NCBI GenBank assembly: GCA_910584975.1
Contig: CAJUEA010000001.1
Coordinates: 1 to 64,000 of the forward strand
Length of the DNA: 64,000 nucleotides
Reading direction: 5' to 3'
Origin: an uncultured Christensenella sp.
GTDB taxonomy: Bacteria > Bacillota > Clostridia > Christensenellales > UBA3700
Below, piece after piece: positions 26,198 to 35,236 of the stretch. The translations under genes and the position numbers were made by a program. Position 1 is the first letter of the stretch. Each line of letters opens with the position of its first letter. The notes under the pieces were generated by a model. It had not been told where the DNA came from. It was given only the letters and a program-made list of their open reading frames with translations, and made no database searches.

Positions 26198-27053
26198 ATG
26201 GAAAAAAATATGTATTCAAAAATAGCATTAAAAATTTGTGTGGCATTAAAACAAGGCAAAATAAAATCAAGAAAGGAATTTTGGAAAAAATATAATGATA
26301 TTAGTTATTGGCAAAATATTGATATTTCAACATTAAATGGAGAAAAGTATTATAAAAATAGCAATATAAATTTGATTTGTGTTTTTGATCAAATTTTTCC
26401 ATTTGTTAATCCACAAGTCAATCAAGAGGAACAACCTTTTTTGTTTGCATATATTAGCGATATAAATTTGCTTAATGCGTTTGACGAAAACATTACAGTA
26501 ATTGGAGTGTTAGATCCAACGGAAGATGTGTTTATTAGAGAAAAAAGAATTGTTGAAACATTGGTGCTTAATGGGAAAAACATAATTAGTGGCTTAGCCA
26601 ATGGTTGTGATAGCATTGCACATAAAATTTGTGTAGACAACGATGGCAAAACGATAGCTTTTTTTGCCTTCAACTTTAGAAAATATTTATCCTAAAACAA
26701 ATATTTGTTTATTAAATGAAATTATTAAAAAAGGCGAACTCATAATTACAGAATATGTTAACGAGGTCACAAACAAATTTGAGCAAACACAATGGTTTAT
26801 TGAAAGAGATCGTTTGCAGGTTATGTTTACAAAAGCAGTTGTATTAATTGCCAGTTTTGAACGAGGTGAAGGAGATAGTGGCAGTAGATATGCAATGGCA
26901 AAAGCAAAACAATATGGTTTTGTAAAAAGATATGTTATGTTTAATGAGAAAGTTGATAATTACAATAAAATGTTTGGTCTAAATAAAACTATGATTTTAG
27001 AAAAAGCAAAAATTTTAACAGAAAAATCTATTAAAGAATTAATAAAAATATAA
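26198..27053 (+). pseudogene. DprA/Smf-like DNA-processing protein, frameshifted
   Basis: The first frame (26198-26695) carries the Rossmann-type DprA core: TVIGVLDPT, GKNIISGLANGCDSIAHKIC and DGKTIAF. It should continue with LPSTLENIYPKTN, but that sequence lies in the next frame (to 27053). Removing one T from the seven-T run at about 26659-26665 restores IAFLPSTLENIYP exactly as in DprA proteins. DprA loads RecA on ssDNA during transformation; shorter element-borne relatives occur next to defence genes. No ribosome binding site is clear at 26198, so expression may depend on the upstream helicase gene. Confidence 0.78.
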
Positions 27054-27236
27054 TTTATAATAATAATTCAATATAGTTTGAAATATTGTTAATGTTTATA
27101 TTGTGAATGGTAAAAATTTTCTTTTTTTGCCATAATTAATTAAGAAAAGCGACCAAAAATCGTGGGTAAATGAAAAACTTTGCTTATTTATTAAAGCTAT
27201 TTGAATTAAATTTTTTTGCAAATAAGGAGTTGTTTA

Positions 27237-28127
27237 ATGGAAAATAAGAACAACTTAAATGACATTGAGGAAGATAAAAATTTATATGCATTTCAACTTG
27301 ACGATGAGTATGACGCAGAAAAAGACGAGGATTTGCCAACTAAATATGAATTAACAGACGAACTTATTTATGGTGAAAAAGAAGCAAAACAAATTGTTAA
27401 AGATACATATAAGGATATGAAATTTGTTTATGGAATGCATTTGCCTAATTTTTTTAGTAAATGGTACAAATTTTTATTTTCATTTATTAAATTTTTATTT
27501 TCTACTGCTGGCGTAGCATTTATTGTTTTATGTATATTTAATAAAATTTATTATTTTATGCCTTTTTCAATAATATTTTTCGGGTTATCTATATTTGCAC
27601 ATTTTTATTCTGAACAAGAAAAAAGAGAGGTTTGGTGGTTTAAATGGAAAGGGAAAACGATAACTATTTACAAAATTTTAAATACAATTGGCAGAGGTAA
27701 TATCATAGTTTATATAAATAACAAATGTGATTGGATTTATAATGTAAAAACAGGACAATGGGCAAAAAATAAAAAATTCAATTGTATGGATAGTAGACTG
27801 ATGTTTAAGCATTTAAATGGCTTTTTGAATATGGAGAAGAAACAAAATGGAGATGTTGAAATTTATGCTTGTAACGATATGTCAAGTAATGATATAAAAT
27901 CAAAGTATAAGTCAGCATCATTAACATTGGCAAATGGTATTCCTAAGTTAATAATTCATTGGCCTGGATATAATATGGCTTATAGAAAGAATGAATTTCC
28001 ACAACATTTTGAATTTTTGGAAATTAATACTAATCGTTATGCAGAAATTCCAAAATCGTTTATAGATTTTTGCAAAGAGCAAGGCATTGAGCCCCCAGAG
28101 GAATGTGAACATTTGCATTATGTTTAA
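27237..28127 (+). CDS. Two-TM paralogue A of a tandem array
   Basis: This is the first of three related proteins of unknown function. It has an acidic N-terminus (about residues 1-60), two membrane segments (about 80-100 and 105-125), a basic soluble domain with VWWFKWKGKTITIYKIL, and a conserved C-terminal 33 residues (IPKSFIDFCKEQGIEPPEE...). The ATG at 27237 follows AAGGAG. Its first 200 or so bases are nearly identical to those of the third copy (29459), and its last 97 are nearly identical to those of both other copies. Gene conversion or duplication is therefore recent at both ends, while the middle has diverged. Confidence 0.75.
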   Translation: MENKNNLNDIEEDKNLYAFQLDDEYDAEKDEDLPTKYELTDELIYGEKEAKQIVKDTYKDMKFVYGMHLPNFFSKWYKFLFSFIKFLFSTAGVAFIVLCIFNKIYYFMPFSIIFFGLSIFAHFYSEQEKREVWWFKWKGKTITIYKILNTIGRGNIIVYINNKCDWIYNVKTGQWAKNKKFNCMDSRLMFKHLNGFLNMEKKQNGDVEIYACNDMSSNDIKSKYKSASLTLANGIPKLIIHWPGYNMAYRKNEFPQHFEFLEINTNRYAEIPKSFIDFCKEQGIEPPEECEHLHYV

Positions 28128-28140
28128 AAGAGGTGTGCAA

Positions 28141-28554
28141 ATGAAAAATGATTTAAATGTTGATTTTTCCTCTTTTGAAATGCAAGTGCAACAAAAGCTT
28201 GTTGGCGAGAAAGAAATACTTGATTTGCTAATCACAAATACTGGTAAAAATGATACATTCAAAATTGTTGTCAGAAAAAATAACAAATTAGGTGAAATCA
28301 TTTTTGAAAGTGAAAAAATAACTCTTGATTATATGCAAGAATTTGAATATACCTTAAATATCGACTACACAAAACACAATTGTCATAAGGAAGATAAGTT
28401 GTTTATTGAAATTGTATCCGAAAAAGAACAACTTGCAGAATGTAATTATACTTATTTCATAAACGAAAAAGTTGTGTACTATAACATAAACGATGTTTCA
28501 AAATATCTTGAAATGTTGGAAACAGCAAAAAAAATATTGGGAGGCGTAATTTAA
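28141..28554 (+). CDS. Companion protein of the array, 137 aa
   Basis: The start at 28141 (KNDLNVDFSS) has AGAGGTG upstream and lies 13 nt after paralogue A. This soluble, beta-rich protein is unrecognised (KIVVRKNNKLGEIIFESEKI...). Its last residues LETAKKILGGVI recur in a 26-aa remnant at 29379-29459, so each two-TM gene was probably once followed by a copy. It ends 1 nt before paralogue B. Confidence 0.65.
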   Translation: MKNDLNVDFSSFEMQVQQKLVGEKEILDLLITNTGKNDTFKIVVRKNNKLGEIIFESEKITLDYMQEFEYTLNIDYTKHNCHKEDKLFIEIVSEKEQLAECNYTYFINEKVVYYNINDVSKYLEMLETAKKILGGVI

Positions 28555-28555
28555 C

Positions 28556-29365
28556 ATGACTGATGAGGAATTGGATTATTATGTTGAAATGGATGGTTGT
28601 GACCCTGATACTGGAGAAGAATTGCCTGAGCAATATGAGTTGAATGAAAATATTATACAAGGTGATGTGGATGCAAAACAAATAGTTAAAGATACATATA
28701 AAAACATTAAATCTATTTATGGTCGATACATTCCACATTATAGCAGATTGTATAGTTGGCATTACATTCTTATATATATAGTGTTGCTTGGGTTTATAGC
28801 TGCGGCAGTAGGTGTAACCATAGCAACAAAAAGGTTCCCTTATATTTTGCTTGTTGCATGGGCATTTTGTATCGCAGTTATCATAATGTTAAAGTTTAGT
28901 TTTAAATATGATTTTATTTTTTATAAAACAAAAAGAAAGACGGTTGTTGTTTATAAAAGGAAAAATATAATACATATTTGTTTAGGCAAGGATGATTTAT
29001 TCAAATTTAAGTTTAATAAATGGAAAAAAGAATATGATGGAGGGCAAATTTTGGGGAGCAGACCTGTTTTTTCAAAAGTAGTTGGCAAATTGTCAATGAA
29101 AAAAAAGAAAGACAAGCTGAAAATAGTAAGTGGAAAAGGCGATGCATATTTGGAATTTAAAAATAATCAATTAGTCAGCATGGCATACAGACCTATTGCA
29201 AAATATGACTTAAATTGTGATACCCATTCATTTGATTGGCAAAAGATTTTTATCAATGAAATTAACACTAATCGTTATGTAGAAATTCCAAAATCGTTTA
29301 TAGATTTTTGCAAAGAGCAAGGCATTGAGCCCCCAGAGGAATGTGAACATTTGCATTATGTTTAA
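28556..29365 (+). CDS. Two-TM paralogue B of a tandem array
   Basis: The 269-aa product shares the architecture and ends of paralogues A and C: LPEQYELNENIIQGDVDAKQIVKDTYK near the N-terminus, two TM segments (about 67-87 and 95-113), a KRKTVVVYKRKNI segment, and the same last 33 residues. Its N-terminus is more diverged than A or C. The ATG comes 1 nt after the companion stop, with GGGAGG upstream, indicating coupling. Confidence 0.72.
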   Translation: MTDEELDYYVEMDGCDPDTGEELPEQYELNENIIQGDVDAKQIVKDTYKNIKSIYGRYIPHYSRLYSWHYILIYIVLLGFIAAAVGVTIATKRFPYILLVAWAFCIAVIIMLKFSFKYDFIFYKTKRKTVVVYKRKNIIHICLGKDDLFKFKFNKWKKEYDGGQILGSRPVFSKVVGKLSMKKKKDKLKIVSGKGDAYLEFKNNQLVSMAYRPIAKYDLNCDTHSFDWQKIFINEINTNRYVEIPKSFIDFCKEQGIEPPEECEHLHYV

Positions 29366-29378
29366 AGGAGGTGTACAA

Positions 29379-29459
29379 ATGAAAAATAATAAAATTACCA
29401 ATTTTACATCTCTTGATATGCTGAATACAGCAAAAAAAATATTGGGAGGAGTTGTTTAA
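29379..29459 (+). pseudogene. 26-aa remnant of the companion gene
   Basis: After AAAGGAGGTG an ATG opens a 26-codon frame beginning KNNK and ending LNTAKKILGGVV. It keeps the start and end of the 137-aa companion while its middle is missing, so an internal deletion is likely. Its stop overlaps the ATG of paralogue C (TAATG), keeping translational coupling. Confidence 0.55.
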
Positions 29460-30337
29460 TGGAAAATAAGAACAACTTAAATGACATTGAGGAAGATAAA
29501 AATTTATATGCATTTCAACTTGACGATGAGTATGACGCAGAAAAAGACGAGGATTTGCCAACTAAATATGAATTAACAGACGAACTTATTTATGGTGAAA
29601 AAGAAGCAAAACAAATTGTTAAAGATACATATAAGGATATGAAATTTGTTTATGGAAAATTTTATCCAAGTTATTTTGATAAATGGGTTAAATTTGTATC
29701 ATGGCTTATTCAAATAGTTATTTTGTTGGGTAGTGGTTTTATGTTATTTATTGCATTTTATACTGAGCAGTATTTTTGTGTTGCATTATCTATTATATCA
29801 TTACTAGCAGGACTTATTACACATTTTTATTTTCAACAAGAAAAGCGTGAAGTATGGTGGTATAAATGGGAAGGTAAAACTATCGTTGTACAGAAAATTT
29901 TAAATAAATTAGGAAGAGGAAATATTATTGTACATATGAATAAAAGTTATGATTGGGTATTTAAAGTGAAACAAGATCAGTGGACTCAAAATCATAGATC
30001 TTTAAATGTTTTAGATAATAGGTTAATGTTTAATCGTTTTAAGGGAGAAATATTTCTTGAGAAAAAAAACAATGAACAACTTGAAATTTATACTTATGAT
30101 AATAAGTCACCAAAAAGCAAATCGGTTTTTTTAATATTGAAGAATAATACTCCTAAGATAATAGAATATTATCCTGGCTATGATGTAGGTAAAAGAAAAA
30201 GCATTTATAATCAAAGATTTGAATTTTTAGAAATTAATACTAATCGTTATGTAGAAATTCCAAAATCGTTTATAGATTTTTGCAAAGAGCAAGGCATTGA
30301 GCCTTTGGAAGAAAACGAGCATTTACATTATGTTTAA
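29459..30337 (+). CDS. Two-TM paralogue C of a tandem array
   Basis: The N-terminal 66 codons are essentially identical to paralogue A at the DNA level. The middle differs, but the same features are present: two TM segments (about 80-100 and 105-125), KREVWWYKWEGKTIVVQKIL and RGNIIVHMN. The C-terminus ends EPLEENEHLHYV against EPPEECEHLHYV in A and B. Function unknown; the membrane location is predicted. It is followed at 30350-30430 by another short frame (KKFFDSISKSY...), probably a second companion remnant. Confidence 0.75.
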   Translation: MENKNNLNDIEEDKNLYAFQLDDEYDAEKDEDLPTKYELTDELIYGEKEAKQIVKDTYKDMKFVYGKFYPSYFDKWVKFVSWLIQIVILLGSGFMLFIAFYTEQYFCVALSIISLLAGLITHFYFQQEKREVWWYKWEGKTIVVQKILNKLGRGNIIVHMNKSYDWVFKVKQDQWTQNHRSLNVLDNRLMFNRFKGEIFLEKKNNEQLEIYTYDNKSPKSKSVFLILKNNTPKIIEYYPGYDVGKRKSIYNQRFEFLEINTNRYVEIPKSFIDFCKEQGIEPLEENEHLHYV

Positions 30338-30349
30338 GGGGGTATGCAA

Positions 30350-30430
30350 ATGAAAAAATTTTTTGATAGTATTTCTAAGAGTTATGTTGAGAGGTATAGG
30401 ATATTGTACTTAATTGTTATTGATAATTAA
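30350..30430 (+). pseudogene. Second companion-gene remnant, 26 codons
   Basis: The start context GGGGGTATGCAAATGAAAAA matches those at 28141 and 29379, but the frame diverges at once and stops after 26 codons. It is best read as the decayed third companion copy. Confidence 0.4.
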
Positions 30431-30520
30431 GAAAAAGTGTTAAAAATCGGGGGTAAATGTAAAAAATAGGGCTAATTTGGTGCTGAGCGAGATAGCTAAT
30501 GGTTATAATGGAGCGAGGTT

Positions 30521-30954
30521 ATGAGGATTGTTGAATATCAAGACAAGTACAAAAGTGATTTGATTTTTATGGTGCTTGAGGCGAAAAATGCTTTGGGTGC
30601 AGTGCCGGGGTTGAATGAGGATTTGTTGGATGTACAAGCTAACTATTTTGATAAGGGGATATGTTTTGGCTTGCTATTGACGAGAATGATAGAGTGATTG
30701 GAAGCGTTGGGTATTCTTCTGTTGAAAGCAGTGATGAGGTATGGTTACATAGGTTGTTTGTGAAATATAATCTCAAGAGGAAGGGCATTGGGGGTGCACT
30801 TTTACAAATGGCAGAATCGAACATTAAAAGCAAAGGAAAAACTGCAATTCGTATTCATTTGGGAGAGCAAAAATATTACTTTGAATCATATAGCTTTTAT
30901 TTAAAACATAACTATAAGCAATATGATGAGCGATATATGATTAAAAATTTATAA
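30521..30954 (+). pseudogene. GNAT-family N-acetyltransferase, frameshifted
   Basis: The first frame (30521-30697) starts at ATG after GGAGCGAGG. The acetyl-CoA-binding half lies in another frame (to 30954): MFWLAIDENDRVIGSVGY, VWLHRLFVKYNLKRKGIGGALLQMAE (motif A, R/Q-x-x-G-x-G/A as KRKGIGG), and YSFYLKHNYKQYDERYMIKNL. Adding one G to the GGGG run at 30656-30659 joins the parts (NYFDKGDMFWLAID). The substrate is unknown. Confidence 0.75.
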
Positions 30955-31039
30955 TAAATAAAATTTTGATAGCATTTTATAAGGGTAATATTATTAATTA
31001 TTTTAATATTTTTATTGCAATAGTTATCAACTTAAAAGG

Positions 31040-31068
31040 TTGCTTTTGTGTGGCATAAGTGGTATAAT
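31040..31068 (+). promoter_or_regulatory. Upstream promoter-like site before argG
   Basis: TTGCTT (31040-31045) and TATAAT (31063-31068) are 17 nt apart. It would give a leader of about 390 nt before argG. The 30955-31463 gap contains no gene; it holds this site, an ArgR-like box and the main argG promoter. Confidence 0.45.
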
Positions 31069-31287
31069 ATGAAAGTAATGTGGATAAGCGCATTAATATA
31101 GCATAAACTTTAGAAAAAATTAATTGTTAAAAAATTTATATTGCTGAAATAATATGCTTGAATACTAAAGAACTTGCAATTTGAATTAATAAAGCTGCTG
31201 AAAATGTAAATACGCTTGCCCTGCGAAAATTTTCACAATTCTTCAACAATATTGTTATATTAAACATAATAGGAGATATACATTGCA

Positions 31288-31305
31288 AATGAATAAAAAT
31301 GCGAT
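31288..31305. promoter_or_regulatory. ArgR/AhrC-type ARG box candidate
   Basis: AATGAATAAAAATGCGAT matches the Bacillus ARG box consensus CATGAATAAAAATKCAAK at 16 of 18 positions. It lies about 98 nt upstream of the argG -35 box. A weaker inverted match follows at about 31320-31333, and TGTATA/TATACA arms lie at 31350-31363. Several sites are typical of arginine repressor control. Confidence 0.55.
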
Positions 31306-31402
31306 TTTTTGTGCGAAATATTCATTTTTATGCAAAAAATATGCAAAAATGTATAAATATACACAAAAATGTGAAAAATATTTATATTTTATGCAAAATT
31401 GG

Positions 31403-31431
31403 TTGACAAAATTGCATAATGTTTGTATAAT
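31403..31431 (+). promoter_or_regulatory. argG promoter (consensus)
   Basis: TTGACA (31403-31408) and TATAAT (31426-31431) are separated by exactly 17 nt, a perfect consensus promoter. The start is near 31438, about 26 nt before the argG ATG. Confidence 0.88.
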
Positions 31432-31463
31432 AAGGTAAAAATATTCATTATGAGGTGAGTTTT

Positions 31464-32690
31464 ATGGATAAAAAAGATATAAAGAAAGTTGTTTTGGCTT
31501 ATTCAGGAGGATTGGATACTTCAATAATCATTCCTTGGCTAAAAGAAAATTATAATAATTGTGAAGTTATTGCTGTTTCAGGAAATGTTGGACAAGCTGA
31601 CGAACTTGAAGGACTTGAGGAAAAGGCATTGAAGACAGGCGCTTCAAAATTGTATGTTGAAGATTTGACTGATGAATTTGTTGAGGACTACATTATTCCA
31701 ACAGTTAAGGCAGGCGCTTTGTATGAAGAGTATATGCTTGGTACTTCTTTTGCGCGTCCTATCATTGCAAAAAGAATTGTGGAAATTGCTTTGGCTGAAG
31801 GTGCTGATGCAATCTGCCATGGTTGCACAGGTAAAGGCAACGACCAAGTTAGATTTGAGCTTGCAATTAAAGCTTTTGCACCTGATATGCACATTATTGC
31901 TCCTTGGAGAGAGTGGGATATCAAGAGCCGTGAGGAAGAGATTGACTATGCTGAAAAACACAATGTTCCACTTAAAATCAATCGTGAAACAAACTACAGC
32001 AAAGATAAAAACTTGTGGCATTTGTCACATGAAGGTCTTGACCTAGAGGATGCAGGCAATGAGCCACTTTACGATAAAGAAGGCTTTTTGGAAATGGGCG
32101 TTTCTCCATTTAAAGCACCAGACAAGCCAACATATTTGACAATGGAGTTTGAGCAAGGTGTTCCAGTTGCTTTGAATGACAAAAAAATGAGTCCAAAGGA
32201 AATTGTTTTGCAACTTAATAAACTTGGTGGCGAAAATGGTATCGGTTTGCTTGATATTGTTGAAAATCGTCTTGTTGGTATGAAATGCCGTGGTGTATAT
32301 GAAACTCCTGGTGGTGCAATTTTGTATTTCGCACACAAATATCTTGAGACATTGTGTTTGGATAAATACACTGCACACAAAAAACAAGAGCTTGCTGTAA
32401 CTTTTGCTGACCTTGTCTACAATGGTCAATGGTTCACTCCTTTGAGAGAGGCTTTGTCTGCATTTGTTGACAAAACTCAAGAAAGAGTTACTGGTAAAGT
32501 TAAATTGAAATTGTACAAAGGCAACATTATCAAAGCAGGTGCTTGGAGTGATTATTCTTTGTATTCAGAGGAAATTGCAACATTTGGTGAGGATAATGTT
32601 TATAATCAAGCTGATGCAACTGGATTTATCAACTTGTTTGGTTTGCCAATCAAAGTTCAAGCACAAGTTAATGCTAAGCTAAAAAAATAA
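31464..32690 (+). CDS. argG: Argininosuccinate synthase
   Basis: ArgG joins citrulline and aspartate with ATP to form argininosuccinate. The N-terminal PP-loop LAYSGGLDTS, GNVGQADELEGLEEKA, the HGCTGKGNDQVRFE block and the EGLDLEDAGNEP segment are diagnostic. The start at 31464 (DKKDIKKVVLAYSGG) is 8 nt after GAGGTGA; an upstream GTG at 31455 lies on the ribosome binding site. The 408-aa length is normal. It is followed by a weak terminator and a 233-nt gap, so it may be partly separate from argHCJBDF. Confidence 0.97.
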   Translation: MDKKDIKKVVLAYSGGLDTSIIIPWLKENYNNCEVIAVSGNVGQADELEGLEEKALKTGASKLYVEDLTDEFVEDYIIPTVKAGALYEEYMLGTSFARPIIAKRIVEIALAEGADAICHGCTGKGNDQVRFELAIKAFAPDMHIIAPWREWDIKSREEEIDYAEKHNVPLKINRETNYSKDKNLWHLSHEGLDLEDAGNEPLYDKEGFLEMGVSPFKAPDKPTYLTMEFEQGVPVALNDKKMSPKEIVLQLNKLGGENGIGLLDIVENRLVGMKCRGVYETPGGAILYFAHKYLETLCLDKYTAHKKQELAVTFADLVYNGQWFTPLREALSAFVDKTQERVTGKVKLKLYKGNIIKAGAWSDYSLYSEEIATFGEDNVYNQADATGFINLFGLPIKVQAQVNAKLKK

Positions 32691-32780
32691 TTTGAATTTG
32701 TGGCAAGCAACTAGTCCGGTTGAAACAAGCTATTAGCATAACAAAAATTGCTTGCAATTTACAATTTTAAAATAAACAAA

Positions 32781-32822
32781 TAACTTTGCTTGGGAAATCC
32801 TCAAGCAAAAGTTAAATTTTTG
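32781..32822 (+). terminator. Weak terminator or attenuator after argG
   Basis: TAACTTTGCTTG pairs with CAAGCAAAAGTTA, followed by AATTTTT. It lies in the 233-nt argG-argH gap, where no gene is seen. Read-through into argH is likely. Confidence 0.55.
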
Positions 32823-32923
32823 TGGATTTTAATTTAAAATCAAAAAGTAAAAAGATTGCCAATATGAGATACACAAGCAAATTGATTGATATCTCACAAA
32901 AAAGGCAATAAAAAGGTGTTTTT

Positions 32924-34315
32924 ATGCAAAAAATGTGGACTGGCAGAACCAGTGGAGAACTTAATGAATTTGCTGATGATTTCAATTCGTCAATAAGTTT
33001 TGATAAAAAAATGTACAAACAAGATATATGTGGCTCAATAGCACATGCAACAATGCTTGCAAATCAAAAAATTATTTCTGTGGACGACAGGGATAAGATT
33101 ATTGCGGGATTAAGTGGAATTTTGGCAGATATCGACAGCAAAAAGCTTGCCATAAGTGAGGACGCTGAAGATATACATATGTTTGTTGAGGCAGAGCTTA
33201 CCAAAAGGATTGGCGAGGTGGGCAAAAGACTTCACACTGCAAGAAGCAGGAATGACCAAGTCGCTTTGGATTTGAGAATGTATTTGAGGGACGAAAATCA
33301 GCTTGTAAAAAAGATGCTGTTGCAACTTATTGAAGTTATTGCAAACAAAGCAAAAAATTACAGCGATGTGATTATGCCTGGCTACACTCATTTGCAAAGG
33401 GCACAACCTATTTTGTTTTCACATCATTTGCTTGCATATGCACAAATGTTTAAAAGAGACTATTCTCGATTGCAAGACGCTTTGGAAAGAATGAATTATT
33501 CTCCATTAGGCAGTTGTGCATTGGCAGGAACAACTTATGACACGAACAGAAAAATGGTTGCAGATTTGTTGCAGTTCAACGGAGTTACTGAAAACAGCAT
33601 TGATAGCGTTGCAGACAGAGACTTTTGTGTTGAGTTGCTGTCATGCTATTCAATTATAATGATGCATTTTTCTAGATTTTCAGAGGAAATCATTTTGTGG
33701 ACAAGCTCAGAGTTTTCTTATGTGCAACTGGATGACGCTTTCACAACAGGCTCAAGCATTATGCCTCAAAAGAAAAATTCGGATATGGCTGAATTGGTAA
33801 GGGGCAAAAGTGGCAGAGTTTATGGCGATTTGATGGCTATGCTAACAGTGCTTAAAGGCTTGCCTCTTGCATACAACAAAGATATGCAAGAGGACAAAGA
33901 AGGCATTTTTGATGGTTTGAAAACAGTGCAAGATTGTTTGCAAGTGTTTGTGCCAATGCTTGACAGTATGAAAGTAAACAAAGAAAATATGCTTAACAGT
34001 TGCAAAACAGGTTTTATCAATGCAACCGACCTTGCAGATTACTTGACAAAAAAAGGTTTGCCTTTCAGGGAGGCTTATAAACTTGTGGGCAGTATTGTTG
34101 GCAAATGCGTAAAAGAAAAATTGACTTTGGAAGACATTACGCTTGATGAATACAAACAAATGTGCGAGTTGTTTGACAAAGATTTATATGAAGAAATTGC
34201 ACTTGAAACATGTGTGAACAAAAGAAATTCCGAAGGTGGAACAAGCAAAGCACAGGTTGCAAAGCAAATTGAAAAATTAACGGAGTTTTTGGATTATGAA
34301 AAAAGTCTTTATTGA
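32924..34315 (+). CDS. argH: Argininosuccinate lyase
   Basis: ArgH splits argininosuccinate into arginine and fumarate, the last step of the pathway. WTGRTSGELNEFADDFNSSISFD at the start, HTARSRNDQVALD, GYTHLQRAQPILFSHHLL and the fumarase/ASL signature GSSIMPQKKNSD are present. The 463-aa length is normal. The gene overlaps argC by 20 nt, so they are coupled. Confidence 0.97.
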   Translation: MQKMWTGRTSGELNEFADDFNSSISFDKKMYKQDICGSIAHATMLANQKIISVDDRDKIIAGLSGILADIDSKKLAISEDAEDIHMFVEAELTKRIGEVGKRLHTARSRNDQVALDLRMYLRDENQLVKKMLLQLIEVIANKAKNYSDVIMPGYTHLQRAQPILFSHHLLAYAQMFKRDYSRLQDALERMNYSPLGSCALAGTTYDTNRKMVADLLQFNGVTENSIDSVADRDFCVELLSCYSIIMMHFSRFSEEIILWTSSEFSYVQLDDAFTTGSSIMPQKKNSDMAELVRGKSGRVYGDLMAMLTVLKGLPLAYNKDMQEDKEGIFDGLKTVQDCLQVFVPMLDSMKVNKENMLNSCKTGFINATDLADYLTKKGLPFREAYKLVGSIVGKCVKEKLTLEDITLDEYKQMCELFDKDLYEEIALETCVNKRNSEGGTSKAQVAKQIEKLTEFLDYEKSLY

Positions 34316-35225
34316 TGGAAGGGAAGGCACCACAGGGCTTAGAATATATGACAGGCTAAAGGATAGAAAAGATATTCAGCTGATTGTGCTTGAAGAAAAA
34401 GACAGAAAAAATGCCGAGTGCAGAAAACAAGCAATCAATCAAAGTGATATCACAATTTTATGCTTGCCTGACGAGGCTGCCAAAGAATCTGTGGCTATGT
34501 TGGAAAATGAAAATACCATCATTATTGATTGTTCCACTGCACACAGAGTTCAAAGTGGTTGGGTGTATGCTTTTCCTGAATTGTACAAAAACTTTGATGA
34601 AATTGTCAAAAACAATAAGAGATTTGCTGTGCCCGGATGTCATGCCAGTGGTGTGATTGCTTTGATTAAGCCACTTATCCAAAAAGGCGTTTTGAAAAAT
34701 GATGCACCAATTTCTTGCACATCTGTCACTGGTTACAGTGGTGGTGGCAAAAAAATGATTGCAGATTATCAAAATGAGGATAAAAGTGTGTTGTTGGATT
34801 TTCCAAGGCAATATGCAATTAGTTTAAAACACAAGCACTTGCGAGAAATCAAAGAGATTGCAGGCTTAGCACAAACTCCACTTTTTATGCCGATAGTTGG
34901 CAATTTTTATAGTGGTATGCAAGTGTGCATTGCAATTTATAAAAACTTTTTGGCAGACGGAAAAAACATTGAAGACATAAAAAATGTTTACAAAAATATG
35001 TACACCAGCGAAATTGTTTTTTATACGGAAGACAATGAAAACGGCTTTATTTCAAGTGGTGTGCTTGCAGGCAAAGATAGTATGAGCATTTCCGTTTTTG
35101 GCGAAGAGGATAGAATTTTGCTTGTTGCAAGATATGACAATTTGGGCAAGGGCGCAAGTGGTGCAGCCGTGGAATGCTTGAATTATATTTTAGGAGAGAA
35201 CAAGGCTACTGGATTGGAGCTTTAA
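34296..35225 (+). CDS. argC: N-acetyl-gamma-glutamyl-phosphate reductase, short (type 2) form
   Basis: ArgC reduces N-acetylglutamyl phosphate with NADPH to the semialdehyde. The start VFIDGREGTTGLRIYDRL with DGREGTTG as nucleotide-binding loop, the DCSTAHR segment, and the catalytic VPGCHASGVIAL (C115 region) identify the type 2 subfamily, which is shorter (309 aa) than the 345-aa type 1 enzyme. It begins inside the end of argH. Confidence 0.95.
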   Translation: MKKVFIDGREGTTGLRIYDRLKDRKDIQLIVLEEKDRKNAECRKQAINQSDITILCLPDEAAKESVAMLENENTIIIDCSTAHRVQSGWVYAFPELYKNFDEIVKNNKRFAVPGCHASGVIALIKPLIQKGVLKNDAPISCTSVTGYSGGGKKMIADYQNEDKSVLLDFPRQYAISLKHKHLREIKEIAGLAQTPLFMPIVGNFYSGMQVCIAIYKNFLADGKNIEDIKNVYKNMYTSEIVFYTEDNENGFISSGVLAGKDSMSISVFGEEDRILLVARYDNLGKGASGAAVECLNYILGENKATGLEL

Positions 35226-35236
35226 CAGGAGATTAT

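Noticed and set aside
30955..31463. T-box leader before argG
   Set aside because: No specifier hairpin, T-box TGG-containing sequence or antiterminator was found; only promoters and ARG-type boxes.
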